DNA of 38,893 bases from Opitutia bacterium. GTDB taxonomy: Bacteria > Verrucomicrobiota > Verrucomicrobiae > Opitutales > UBA953. Below, one piece after another: positions 16,639 to 24,233 of this stretch (its first letter is position 1; each line of letters starts with the position of its first letter). The translations under genes and the position numbers were made by a program. The stretch is taken from assembly GCA_947465345.1 (NCBI GenBank), contig CANHZL010000005.1:1-38893 (forward strand), read 5' to 3'. The notes beneath the pieces were generated by a model, which worked only from the letters and a program-made list of their open reading frames with translations, ran no database searches and was not told the DNA's origin.

Positions 16639-17142
16639 TCAAACCTTGGAGCCGAAGTCGCCCTTTTCGCATCGGCGCACGAAGGCTTCGGTGCGCTTGC
16701 GGATACCGTCCCACTTTTCGCGCAACTCCTGCGTCTCGTCGGCGGTGATACGATGGTCTTCGATGGCGTCCGCGACGTCGGCGATGAGTAGGCCGAACTC
16801 GCGGACGAGTGCGTTCGCAGCCTTGTCGAGGTTAACCGTCGGGGCTTCATTCTCGATGGGGCTAAATTGTCCGCCGGCCCTTTGGGCGAGCCAGTCGACG
16901 ATGCGCGTGTCGCCGGTGAGGTCCACCAGTAGTGCGGTGCGCTGCAATGGATTGGGTTGCCCGCTCCCTTGCGTGGCCGGCTCCCTCCACTTGTAGAGCA
17001 TCGAGGCGGAGACCCCGAGGGACTTGGCGATCTCATCATGCTTGCCCGCTTCCTTTTCGCCCGCCTTGAGCAGAGCGTCCTGGAGCACATGATGAGCTTC
17101 CTTGATTGGCGTGCGACGAGGTGCGGGTGGTTTCTTGGCCAT
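16639..17142 (-). CDS. HTH protein resembling phage regulatory protein CII/CP76
   Basis: 167 residues. After a basic N-terminus (MAKKPPAPRRTP) comes a helix-turn-helix with the sequence HDEIAKSLGVSASMLYKWREP at about 39-59, followed by NPLQRTALLVDLTGD and IVDWLAQRAGG. This combination resembles the CP76/CII-like family of phage regulators, which also occurs as single chromosomal genes. The C-terminal half is helical (a long DVADAIEDHRITADETQELREKW stretch split by an acidic turn). I chose the ATG at 17142, because the longer open frame upstream is antisense to the NfeD gene and has no domain. No other phage gene is nearby, so this looks like a domesticated regulator. It lies upstream of peptide deformylase on the same strand and is divergent from the nfeD-floA operon. 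Confidence 0.75.
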   Translation of the reverse strand: MAKKPPAPRRTPIKEAHHVLQDALLKAGEKEAGKHDEIAKSLGVSASMLYKWREPATQGSGQPNPLQRTALLVDLTGDTRIVDWLAQRAGGQFSPIENEAPTVNLDKAANALVREFGLLIADVADAIEDHRITADETQELREKWDGIRKRTEAFVRRCEKGDFGSKV

Positions 17143-17272
17143 GGGCGAGAATAGGGCGGGCCGAGTACGGCCCGCAAGCGTCAGGCTAAGATTATAGGTT
17201 TTTGCCCTTATTGTAAGATAAGTAGGCCTTAAAAGATTGGAAAGCGGGAGGGGGATTCGCATCGTCATCGCC

Positions 17273-17776
17273 ATGATACTTTCCGCCGCTTCCCCCGAGG
17301 AGGTTTCCTTGGTCCTGCCAATCGGCCTGCTTGTCTCTGGCCTGGTCCTGATTGGAGCGGAGTTCTTCCTCCCCACGGTCGTGCTCGGCTTCCTTGGCGC
17401 CGTGATTTCCTTCGCTGGTATCTATCTTTCAGCGGAGGCGGGCGCGACGACTTGCGCGGTGTTCTGCGTCGTCTTCTTGGTCGTGCTCACCCTCGAGTTC
17501 TTTGCTTTCCGTAGCCTCCTCCAGAAGACTGGCATCGGACGCGCGATGATCAACGTCAGCAGCAATGAAGGCGCTGCCGTCCCTGCCGCCGCTGGTTACG
17601 CCGTCTATGTCGGTAAGACCGGCAAGGCCGCTACCGTACTCGCGCCGTCGGGCACGATTGAAATCGATGGCACCCTGATCGAAGCGTTTTCCCTCGACGG
17701 ATTTGTCGAACGTAACGCCACCGTCGTCGTCACCGAGGCCGGTTCCGGCCGCGTGACCGTCCGCCGCTCGCGCTGA
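17273..17776 (+). CDS. NfeD-like membrane protein
   Basis: 167 residues from the ATG at 17273. Two to three hydrophobic helices fill the first ~85 residues ([20 protein letters not shown], then [20 protein letters not shown] and [19 protein letters not shown]), followed by a C-terminal NfeD OB-fold domain from about 110 with [25 protein letters not shown] and [21 protein letters not shown]. NfeD proteins are the usual partners of flotillin-like proteins and are thought to help organise membrane microdomains. The floA gene starts 17 bp downstream. A G-rich stretch ending ~18 bases before the ATG is too far to be a normal ribosome binding site. An in-frame TTG at 17237 would add 12 residues and cannot be excluded. 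Confidence 0.87.
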   Translation: MILSAASPEEVSLVLPIGLLVSGLVLIGAEFFLPTVVLGFLGAVISFAGIYLSAEAGATTCAVFCVVFLVVLTLEFFAFRSLLQKTGIGRAMINVSSNEGAAVPAAAGYAVYVGKTGKAATVLAPSGTIEIDGTLIEAFSLDGFVERNATVVVTEAGSGRVTVRRSR

Positions 17777-17793
17777 GTTCCCTTTGCCCTCTC

Positions 17794-18810
17794 ATGCCCA
17801 CCATGCCTAATATCATCATCTGGATCGCAGCCGGCGCCCTGCTGCTGTTCGTCCTCTTCCTCTTGTCCTTCCTTGCCGTCTGGGTGCGTGCGCGCCTCGC
17901 CGGAGCTGAGGTCGGCCTCTTCGACCTCGTCGGCATGCGCCTGCGCAGTGTTCCCTACACCGTGATTGTTGACGCCAAGATCGCCGCCACCAAGGCCGGT
18001 CTCTCGGTCGACGTCGAGAAGATCGACGCCCACTACCTCGCCGGCGGCAACATCGTGCAGACGGTGCAAGCGCTCATCGCTGCCCAGAAAGCCGGCCTGC
18101 ATTTAGACTGGAACCGGGCCTGCGCGATCGACATCGCCACCCGCGGCACGAACAAATCCGTCTTGGAGGCCGTGCTCACCTCCGTCAGCCCGAAGGTCAT
18201 CGACGTGCCTAATCCCGCCAGTGGCCGCACCACGATCGACGCTGTCGCCAAGGATGGAATCCAAGTGAAGGTGAAGGCCCGTGTGACTGTCCGCACCAAT
18301 CTCGACCGCTTCGTCGGCGGCGCTCAGGAAGAGACCATCATCGCCCGCGTTGGTGAAGGCATTGTCACCACGATTGGCTCCTCCGAAAGCTACAAAATTG
18401 TCCTCGAAAACCCCGACCGCATCTCGAAGACCGTCCTCGAACGCGGGCTCGACGCCAACACCGCGTATGAAATTATGTCCATCGACATCGCTGACGTCGA
18501 CGTCGGCGACAACATCGGAGCGATGCTCCAAGAGGCTCAGGCCAACGCCAATAAGAACATGGCTCAAGCGCAGGCTGAGATTCGTCGTGCCGCCGCCGTC
18601 GCCCTAGAACAGGAGATGCGCGCTCGTGTTGAAGAGATGCGTGCTCGCGTGGTCGAAGCTGAGGCCCAGATCCCGCAGGCTCTCGCCGATGCGCTGCGTT
18701 CTGGACGGATGGGTTACATGGATTTCCAGCGTCTCGAAAACCTCCGCTCCGACACTGAGATGCGCAAGGGCATCGCTGGTGACGGCCCAGCGCCCGGCGC
18801 CAAGGCCTGA
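17794..18810 (+). CDS. floA: Flotillin-like protein FloA (UPF0365)
   Basis: A 338-residue flotillin-like scaffold protein. It has one N-terminal membrane helix (about 6-30), then the FloA core: [55 protein letters not shown], the SPKVIDVP strand, [34 protein letters not shown], and a C-terminal coiled coil rich in Ala/Glu/Arg (about 235-300, [27 protein letters not shown] split by short turns). Flotillins oligomerise on the cytoplasmic side and cluster membrane proteins. It follows nfeD by 17 bp and is followed by a 115-residue gene after 2 bp, giving a three-gene operon. A second in-frame ATG three codons in is possible. Confidence 0.95.
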   Translation: MPTMPNIIIWIAAGALLLFVLFLLSFLAVWVRARLAGAEVGLFDLVGMRLRSVPYTVIVDAKIAATKAGLSVDVEKIDAHYLAGGNIVQTVQALIAAQKAGLHLDWNRACAIDIATRGTNKSVLEAVLTSVSPKVIDVPNPASGRTTIDAVAKDGIQVKVKARVTVRTNLDRFVGGAQEETIIARVGEGIVTTIGSSESYKIVLENPDRISKTVLERGLDANTAYEIMSIDIADVDVGDNIGAMLQEAQANANKNMAQAQAEIRRAAAVALEQEMRARVEEMRARVVEAEAQIPQALADALRSGRMGYMDFQRLENLRSDTEMRKGIAGDGPAPGAKA

Positions 18811-18812
18811 GT

Positions 18813-19160
18813 ATGGAAGCGGCGCTCGTCATCAAGGCAGTGATTGCCCTGGTCGCGTTTGCGGCCTGGGTGATTGGTAAGATGAAGGGTCAGGCTATCC
18901 CGGCCCCGATGGCCGCGACGCCTCCGCCCGTGACCCGCCGGACCCGCCGCGTCCGCAATGCGCCCGCGCTGGCCTCCATCGTGCCGGAGCCGACGGCCCC
19001 GGCCGCCGCCGTTCATCTTGACGCCTCCTCCCTCGTGGTGACTCGCCCCGCTCGCGCGCAAACGCGCACCCAGTTCCGCGGCTCCGCTGCACTTCGCCAG
19101 GCGATTGTCGCCCGCGAAGTGCTCGGCCTGCCGCTCTCGCTTCGTCCGCCGCGTTTCTGA
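18813..19160 (+). CDS. Small single-pass membrane protein linked to nfeD-floA
   Basis: 115 residues. An N-terminal membrane helix (about 4-23, ALVIKAVIALVAFAAWVIG) is followed by a basic, Pro/Ala-rich linker (TRRTRRVR) and a C-terminal block, FRGSAALRQAIVAREVLGLP, that resembles a short LRQAI-x-x-EIL-G-P motif I associate with planctomycete and verrucomicrobial proteins (memory only). It begins 2 bp after floA and is very likely translated with it. The predicted topology is N-out with a cytoplasmic tail carrying the motif, so it may bind FloA or recruit a client to flotillin domains; that is inference. It ends exactly where the convergent ABC permease gene ends, with no terminator visible between. 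Confidence 0.75.
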   Translation: MEAALVIKAVIALVAFAAWVIGKMKGQAIPAPMAATPPPVTRRTRRVRNAPALASIVPEPTAPAAAVHLDASSLVVTRPARAQTRTQFRGSAALRQAIVAREVLGLPLSLRPPRF

Positions 19161-19973
19161 TTAGCGCCGCGGCGCGAAGAGTCGCGCGCCTAAGTAGGGG
19201 AGCGCGCAGCACAGCACGATGCCGGCTCCGGAGGGCACCGACGGTAGGTAGTAAGAAAGATAAAGCCCGCCGACGCCGCCAGCCAGGGCGCAGCCTGTAC
19301 CCCATGCCATGACCTGAGGCACGGTGCGTCCGAGGAGTACGCCCGTTGCGGCGGGGATGACGAAGAGGGCGGTCGTGAGCAGCGCACCGACGAGGCGGAC
19401 GCAGGCCACGGAGCCAAGCGCCACGAGCACGAGGAGCACGACGCGCATGAGCGCCGGACGGGCGCCCAGCAGGGAGGCGTATTCTTCGTCGAAGGATGCG
19501 AGTTCGAGTTCCTTGTGCAAAGCTCGGAGGCCGAAGAGGACGATTGCGGCTGTGGCACCGATGACGATGAGGTCCTCGCTGCCGACCGAGACGACACTAC
19601 CGAAAAGGAGTCCCGCGAAATCACGCCAGGAGTTCGCCTGCTGCATAAGCGCGACGCCCGCGGCGAACATCACCGACAGCATGACACCCACGGCGCTGTC
19701 TTCGCTCGTGCCCCGGCGCGAGGCTAGCCAGGCCGCACCTGCCGCGGTTAGGAGCGCAGCGGCCAGCGCGCCGAGATAGGGGGAGAAGCCGAGGAGGAGG
19801 GCGCCGATTACGCCAGGCAGGATGGAGTGGGTGAGCGCGGTGCTCACGAAGGCCATTCGTCGGAGAACCACGTAGGCGCCTAGGCAGGCGCAGGTCGCGC
19901 TGCAGAGCGCGATTGCAGCGAGTGCGCGGACGAAGAAGGGTTCGCTCAGCGGCTGGGTCAGGAGCTCAAGCAT
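19161..19973 (-). CDS. ABC transporter permease, zinc/manganese type (ABC-3 family)
   Basis: 270 residues with about eight hydrophobic helices: the membrane channel of a metal importer. ABC-3 family features: YVVLRRMAFVSTALTHSILPGV near 30-52, SRRGTSEDSAVGVMLSVMFAAGV, HKELELASFDEEYASLLG, the GALLTTALFVIPAATG stretch and a C-terminal GLYLSYYLPSVPSGAGIVL. I start it at the ATG at 19973, which overlaps the end of the ATPase gene by 8 bp (ATGCTTGA) and gives the standard N-terminus; the longer open frame upstream is antisense-like sequence inside the ATPase gene. It is the last gene of the substrate-binding/ATPase/permease operon and abuts the convergent 115-aa gene. Confidence 0.93.
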   Translation of the reverse strand: MLELLTQPLSEPFFVRALAAIALCSATCACLGAYVVLRRMAFVSTALTHSILPGVIGALLLGFSPYLGALAAALLTAAGAAWLASRRGTSEDSAVGVMLSVMFAAGVALMQQANSWRDFAGLLFGSVVSVGSEDLIVIGATAAIVLFGLRALHKELELASFDEEYASLLGARPALMRVVLLVLVALGSVACVRLVGALLTTALFVIPAATGVLLGRTVPQVMAWGTGCALAGGVGGLYLSYYLPSVPSGAGIVLCCALPYLGARLFAPRR

Positions 19974-20748
19974 GGCGGTGGTCGTGGCCAGCGCAGGCGT
20001 GGCGGGTGAAGATGGAACCGTCGCGCATCTCGAGGATGCGGTCGAAGCGGCTGAGGTCGGCCGGATCGTGCGTCGCCATGACGACGGTGAAGGGATGGCC
20101 TTGTTCGAAAAGGAAGCGGTCGACGATTTCACGGCTCGCTTGGTCGAGGGCCGCGTATGGCTCGTCAAGCAGCAGGAGCTCGGCGCCTTGCACGACGGCG
20201 CGGGCGATGAGCGCACGTTGTAGCTGGCCTCCGGAGAGGGTGCGCACGGGACGGTCGGCCAGTTCCGCGAGCCCGAGCTGGGCAAGGGCCCGCTCGATGG
20301 CTTCGTCTCCGTGTCGGCATTCTTCGAACCAGCCGTGGTGGGCGTAGGTGCCCATCTGGACGAGTCGGCGGAGCTTAAGCGGAAAGTGTTCAGCCAGTTG
20401 GGGTCGTTGCGCGAGGTAGGCGATCCGGCTGCGCCCGAGGCGAGGTGGCCCCCCGTCGACGGTGACTTCGCCCCCCTTGATTGGCGACAATCCTGCCAAC
20501 ACGCGGAGCAGGGTCGATTTCCCTGAGCCGTTAGGCCCGATGAGCGCCGTTCGACAGCCGCAAGGGATTTCGAAGGTCGCCTCCCTGAACGCGATTGGTC
20601 CGTCAGGCCGAGCGGCGGCCGCGAGTCCACTGGCCTGGACGGCCAGTCCGGCGCAAGCATGCTTGGCGGACCGAGCGTAGGGCAGTGTCGGCAAGAACGC
20701 GAAGACAGCGTCGCCCGTCAGGCGGGCGAGTAAGCGGTGGAGACTCAT
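19966..20748 (-). CDS. ABC transporter ATP-binding protein, zinc/manganese type
   Basis: 260 residues, the ATPase of the importer. Walker A GPNGSGKST at 71-79, a Q-loop in YLAQRPQLAEHFP, the ABC signature LSGGQLQRALIARAVVQ, Walker B LLLLDEP, and the switch histidine in VVMATHDPADLSRF. The first ~34 residues are an extension before the usual start of the domain. The C-terminus is His-rich (HACAGHDHRHA), which may bind metal. The gene overlaps its upstream neighbour by 4 bp (ATGA) and its downstream neighbour by 8 bp, typical of translational coupling. Confidence 0.95.
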   Translation of the reverse strand: MSLHRLLARLTGDAVFAFLPTLPYARSAKHACAGLAVQASGLAAAARPDGPIAFREATFEIPCGCRTALIGPNGSGKSTLLRVLAGLSPIKGGEVTVDGGPPRLGRSRIAYLAQRPQLAEHFPLKLRRLVQMGTYAHHGWFEECRHGDEAIERALAQLGLAELADRPVRTLSGGQLQRALIARAVVQGAELLLLDEPYAALDQASREIVDRFLFEQGHPFTVVMATHDPADLSRFDRILEMRDGSIFTRHACAGHDHRHA

Positions 20749-21632
20749 CTATCGCGGAGGGCGGCGTGGAGCTTGCGGCCATTCAGCTGCATCATCTTGA
20801 TCCAGGTGTCACCAGGTTGGCCGGTGGCAGCCAGGTATTCGAACGAAAGGGTAAGAGGGGGTGGCAGGTGACTATCTTGGGCTAGGCGCCGCGCGAAGGC
20901 GTCGTTCTGGTCGGCGTCGGTCACGATTACGCGGATGTGCTCTTTCTTCACGAGGGCTAGGAGGTCGGAGAAATGTCGGGCGGATGGATCGGCCGCTTCA
21001 CCGGAACTACTGGTTAGAATGGTGCCAGCCACTTTGAGTCCGAAGTGTTGGGCGAAATGCCTAAGGTTTGGGTGCTGGGTGATCAGAAGCCGCTTGTTGG
21101 CCGGCAGGCTCGAAAAAAGACCAGTCAGCTCGGCGTCGAGCCTCTCAACTTCCTTAAGATACTGATTAACATTAATTTCCAAATTTTCTACCGGCGTCAA
21201 CTTGGCGAGACGTCCAGCGATAGCCTGAGCCATCGGTTTTACTTTTTCGGGGCTCGTCCAGACATGAGGGTCTACCTCCGTGAGGTGAGCACTTTTTAGG
21301 ACATAATCTGAGTGAAGCCACAGGACGTGGTTCGTCCGGTCATTGGCTTTGGCCCAAGCCTCCAACCACGGTTCCAGGGATGGGCTCATGCCAATGATCA
21401 GGTCGGCTCTTCGTAGCTCCTTCACATGGCGCGGACCGAGTTGGAATCCGTGAGTCTCACTACCCGCCGGCACGAGATTTAAAATCTCAAAACTATTACC
21501 ACCAATGACTTGAGACCAGTCTTGGATCACGGTGAAGCTTGTCACAACGAGGGGCTTACCCGGGGCGCCAAAGGACGGCAACCCCCAGGCCATGGCTAGG
21601 GCGATTAGTATACTCAGGAAATAACGGCGCAC
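20745..21632 (-). CDS. Metal ABC transporter substrate-binding protein (ZnuA/TroA family)
   Basis: 295 residues from a GTG start at 21632 that gives a clean signal peptide (MRRYFLSILIALAMAWG, cleaved near SFG). Metal ligands expected from the cluster A-I family: His in SETHGFQL, His in VDPHVW, His in ITQHPN and Asp in VTDADQN, a His-His-His-Asp set like TroA. The His-rich loop of dedicated ZnuA proteins is missing, so zinc or manganese are both possible. A TTG start at 21686 would add 18 residues with no signal function, and a palindrome (TGCAA-N5-TTGCA) lies inside that stretch, so I prefer GTG. The gene is visibly more AT-rich than its neighbours. It starts the three-gene operon. Confidence 0.88.
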   Translation of the reverse strand: MRRYFLSILIALAMAWGLPSFGAPGKPLVVTSFTVIQDWSQVIGGNSFEILNLVPAGSETHGFQLGPRHVKELRRADLIIGMSPSLEPWLEAWAKANDRTNHVLWLHSDYVLKSAHLTEVDPHVWTSPEKVKPMAQAIAGRLAKLTPVENLEINVNQYLKEVERLDAELTGLFSSLPANKRLLITQHPNLRHFAQHFGLKVAGTILTSSSGEAADPSARHFSDLLALVKKEHIRVIVTDADQNDAFARRLAQDSHLPPPLTLSFEYLAATGQPGDTWIKMMQLNGRKLHAALRDR

Positions 21633-21663
21633 AGAAAGTGAAAGTGCCGCAGGGGTCTCCAGT

Positions 21664-21691
21664 TGCAAGTAATTTGCATCTAACAATTGTT
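21664..21691. promoter_or_regulatory. Two inverted repeats in the leader of the metal-transporter operon
   Basis: TGCAA-GTAAT-TTGCA (21664-21678) and the perfect palindrome AACAATTGTT (21682-21691) lie 32-59 bp upstream of the GTG start of the substrate-binding gene and 63-90 bp before the divergent pilus operon start at 21754. They are plausible operators for a Fur/Zur/MntR-type regulator, but neither is a textbook box. Confidence 0.4.
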
Positions 21692-21753
21692 CCCTGTGTG
21701 CGGTTTTTTTGCATTTGCCACTGTGGGCTTACGGGGACAGATTCCCTCTCCCC

Positions 21754-22479
21754 ATGCCCCAAGTACATGCTGTTTTTGCCAGCGTAATGGCGTTCTGCCT
21801 GTCCGTTTCCTGCGTTTTCGCCCAGTCGACGAAGGCCGAAGGGGGTGCTAACGCTAGCAAAAGCCCCGTTGTTGTCCGTTCCGTCCACTTCGACCCTGCC
21901 AAGATCGGCGGTCAGAAGCACGAGTGGATTCGCATGCAGGTCGAGTTGCAGGCCAACTTCAATCCCGACACTAAGCTTGCGGCCGAGGATAAGGCCGGGA
22001 AGAAGGCCGCGAACAAGCAGTGGGTAGATAAAATCAAGGTGACCGTGACGCAAATCTTCAAGCCGCTTGCCGTCAAGGAGGCCTCCGAATTCTCTTATTA
22101 CCGGTCCACTGCCACCGTCCTGACGATGGAGGTGAATTCCTCCCGCTCGGTTTTCTTCTACCTACCTGGTGATATCGTAAAGCGCGATCGGCTTAAGATG
22201 CAGCCGGATTACTATTATGTGCAGCTTGAGGTCGGCGGCACCGAAATCCCTCTTTACAACGAGGCAGGGCGGCTTTCTCCGGATATGCAGGCCGCCGTCC
22301 ATAAACAGTTCGCCAATAAGCAAGCCTTCGACGGAGCTCGCGACCTCGCCGACCGCGGTGTCAGTGCCAATGCTGGTATGCTGCGCCCCCATTATCTCGT
22401 GCCTTACGCTATCTTCGACACGCTTCCCCAAGGTTCGCCGTCCCCTGAGTTTCTCCGGGAAGACACCGTCTCTCGCTAA
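21754..22479 (+). CDS. Exported protein, Amuc_1102-like, first gene of the pilus operon
   Basis: 241 residues from the ATG at 21754, which gives a signal peptide (MPQVHAVFASVMAFCLSVSCVFAQ) cleaved near FAQ. The mature protein begins with a charged linker and then PVVVRSVHFDPAKIGGQKHEWIRMQVEL, typical of the first strands of an Ig-like beta sandwich; the KEASEFSYYRSTATVL and YYVQLEVGG strands follow. The last ~60 residues are helical or coiled. By position (directly before pilM) and size it corresponds to Akkermansia Amuc_1102, assigned from memory of that locus and not from an alignment. Function unknown; probably a periplasmic pilus-assembly component. The pilM-pilN gene follows after 20 bp. 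Confidence 0.75.
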   Translation: MPQVHAVFASVMAFCLSVSCVFAQSTKAEGGANASKSPVVVRSVHFDPAKIGGQKHEWIRMQVELQANFNPDTKLAAEDKAGKKAANKQWVDKIKVTVTQIFKPLAVKEASEFSYYRSTATVLTMEVNSSRSVFFYLPGDIVKRDRLKMQPDYYYVQLEVGGTEIPLYNEAGRLSPDMQAAVHKQFANKQAFDGARDLADRGVSANAGMLRPHYLVPYAIFDTLPQGSPSPEFLREDTVSR

Positions 22480-22499
22480 CCCCCTTTTTCGTTTTACGC

Positions 22500-24230
22500 A
22501 TGAGCCAGAAAAAGGCCACCATCGTCAATCTCGCCGCGTCGAACGTCTCGGTCTCCCAGTTTTCCGCCGTCTCGGGAAGTTTGGTACTGGAGCAGTTCTA
22601 TGTCGAAGAAATCGCCCCCGGACTCACGGGTGACGACGAATGGTTGAACGCCGCGATCGCCGCCCTCGCGAACTTGGTGAACGCGCACGAGCTCAAGGGA
22701 CGCGTCACGGTCATCGCCCCCGCCTTCCTGCTGTTGCAGAAGCCCCTCAAGGTCCCGCAAGTCGAACGCGCCCGCCAAGCGCAGATCGTGGCCTTCGAGG
22801 CGCAGAATGCGATTCCCTATCCGCTGAACGAAGTCATCTGGGATAGTCAGGTCATGGCTTCGGACGGAGTCGAGGCGGAGGTCCTTCTCTTCGCCTTGCG
22901 CACGGAAATCGCCACCAAGATCGCAACCATGGTCACTGCCGCGGGGCTTCGCCCGATGTCGATCCAGGCCGCACCGCTACTCGACAGCCAGGCATTCCGT
23001 CTGGCTGGCGGTTCCGCCGCCGAGGAGGCCCTGATCGTCAACGTGGGCGCTCGCTCGACGACGCTCAGTTTCGTCGGTCCAGGCGGCGTCAATATCCAGT
23101 CTGCGACCAACATCGGCGGGAATCTCCTCACGCAGGGCGTCTCGGATAATACTGGTCAGCCTTTCCCAGTCTCCGAAGCCATCAAGGTCGGCTATTTCTC
23201 CGGTATCGTGCAGCTGGCGGAATCCGATCCGCAGGTCGCGGTCCTTCAGGCCAACGCGCAGACCTTCATCCGTCGTCTCGCTCAGGATATCAACCGTCGC
23301 CTGATCAACGTACGTCGCGGCGCCAACGGCCGTCAGCCGGCCCGCATCCTCGTCACCGGCCGCGGCTCCCAGGTGCCTGGTCTTTCCGAGCAGCTTTGCG
23401 AGACCTTGCGTCTTCCGGTCGAAGTATTCGATCCCTCGGCGGTCATCACCCCTGGAGCCGGGATCAATCCCGAGCAGCTCGAGCGTGCTAAATATCAGAT
23501 TACCGAGGTCATCGGCGAAGCCGCGCGCCTCATCTTGCCTCAGCCGATCGGCGTTAACCTAATCCCGCGGGACATCGCCTCACAGCAGGCTTTCGATGCG
23601 CGCAAGCCTCGACTGGTCGCCGCGGCCGCCTTGGCCGCGCTGGCGCCTTTCTGCGTCTGGCTGGCCTTCGCCGACGCGGAGAACTGGAATCGTGAGCAGA
23701 CCGCCGTCATCCGTGGCCGACAGGCCGAACTCGCCGCCCGTCGCACGACCATTGAGGAGTCCAGGAAGAAAGCCGCTGAGCTCGCCGCCAAGGCCAAGGA
23801 GCTCGAATTCGTCGTCACCAACCGTTCCAACTGGCCTGCCTTCCTGGGTGATCTGCAGGACCGGATTGGCACCTGCAAGAATACCTGGATCGAAGAGATG
23901 CACGTCAAGTACGAGACTCTGCCGGCGGCTCCGGCCGCCGAGGGACAGCCCGCGCCTACTCCGGTGGTCGTCACCAAGGTCATCATCTCCGTGCGTTTCC
24001 TTTTCGCTGATGTACCGCTCGAGGTGCCGCAGTACCGCGCGCAGGCGGAAAAGGCTAACATTGGACGTCTGCTGGACGTTGTCCGCAAATCTCCTTACGT
24101 CAGTTCCGTGCCGGAGAACGAAATCGTCGTCACCGACCAGACGCTCAAGGCCCCTGATAACAAGACCGTGATCCGCATGACGCCCAAGGCGACCCTCACT
24201 CTCCTCATCCGCAAGGACAAGGCCCTCTAA
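22500..24230 (+). CDS. PilM-PilN fusion protein, type IV pilus assembly
   Basis: 576 residues, about the sum of PilM (~350) and PilN (~200). Residues 1-345 form an actin-like PilM domain (e.g. KPLKVPQVERARQAQIVAFEAQ split by a turn, IPYPLNEV, LIVNVGARSTTLSFV, ILVTGRGSQVPGL). Residues 352-356 are VNLIP, which matches the INLLP peptide at the N-terminus of stand-alone PilN that docks into PilM. A single membrane helix follows at 371-391, then a coiled coil (about 397-435) and a ferredoxin-like PilN periplasmic domain (440-576). The order is exactly PilM-tether-TM-PilN, so the two alignment-complex subunits are covalently joined here. In the cell the PilM part is cytoplasmic and the rest periplasmic. 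It is followed after 3 bp by the PilO/Amuc_1100-like gene. Confidence 0.88.
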   Translation: MSQKKATIVNLAASNVSVSQFSAVSGSLVLEQFYVEEIAPGLTGDDEWLNAAIAALANLVNAHELKGRVTVIAPAFLLLQKPLKVPQVERARQAQIVAFEAQNAIPYPLNEVIWDSQVMASDGVEAEVLLFALRTEIATKIATMVTAAGLRPMSIQAAPLLDSQAFRLAGGSAAEEALIVNVGARSTTLSFVGPGGVNIQSATNIGGNLLTQGVSDNTGQPFPVSEAIKVGYFSGIVQLAESDPQVAVLQANAQTFIRRLAQDINRRLINVRRGANGRQPARILVTGRGSQVPGLSEQLCETLRLPVEVFDPSAVITPGAGINPEQLERAKYQITEVIGEAARLILPQPIGVNLIPRDIASQQAFDARKPRLVAAAALAALAPFCVWLAFADAENWNREQTAVIRGRQAELAARRTTIEESRKKAAELAAKAKELEFVVTNRSNWPAFLGDLQDRIGTCKNTWIEEMHVKYETLPAAPAAEGQPAPTPVVVTKVIISVRFLFADVPLEVPQYRAQAEKANIGRLLDVVRKSPYVSSVPENEIVVTDQTLKAPDNKTVIRMTPKATLTLLIRKDKAL

Positions 24231-24233
24231 GTC

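Noticed and set aside
19974..20660. A permease extension of ~229 residues upstream of 19973
   Set aside because: It overlaps the ATPase gene on the same strand in another frame, lacks hydrophobic helices and is Ser/Arg/Pro-rich.
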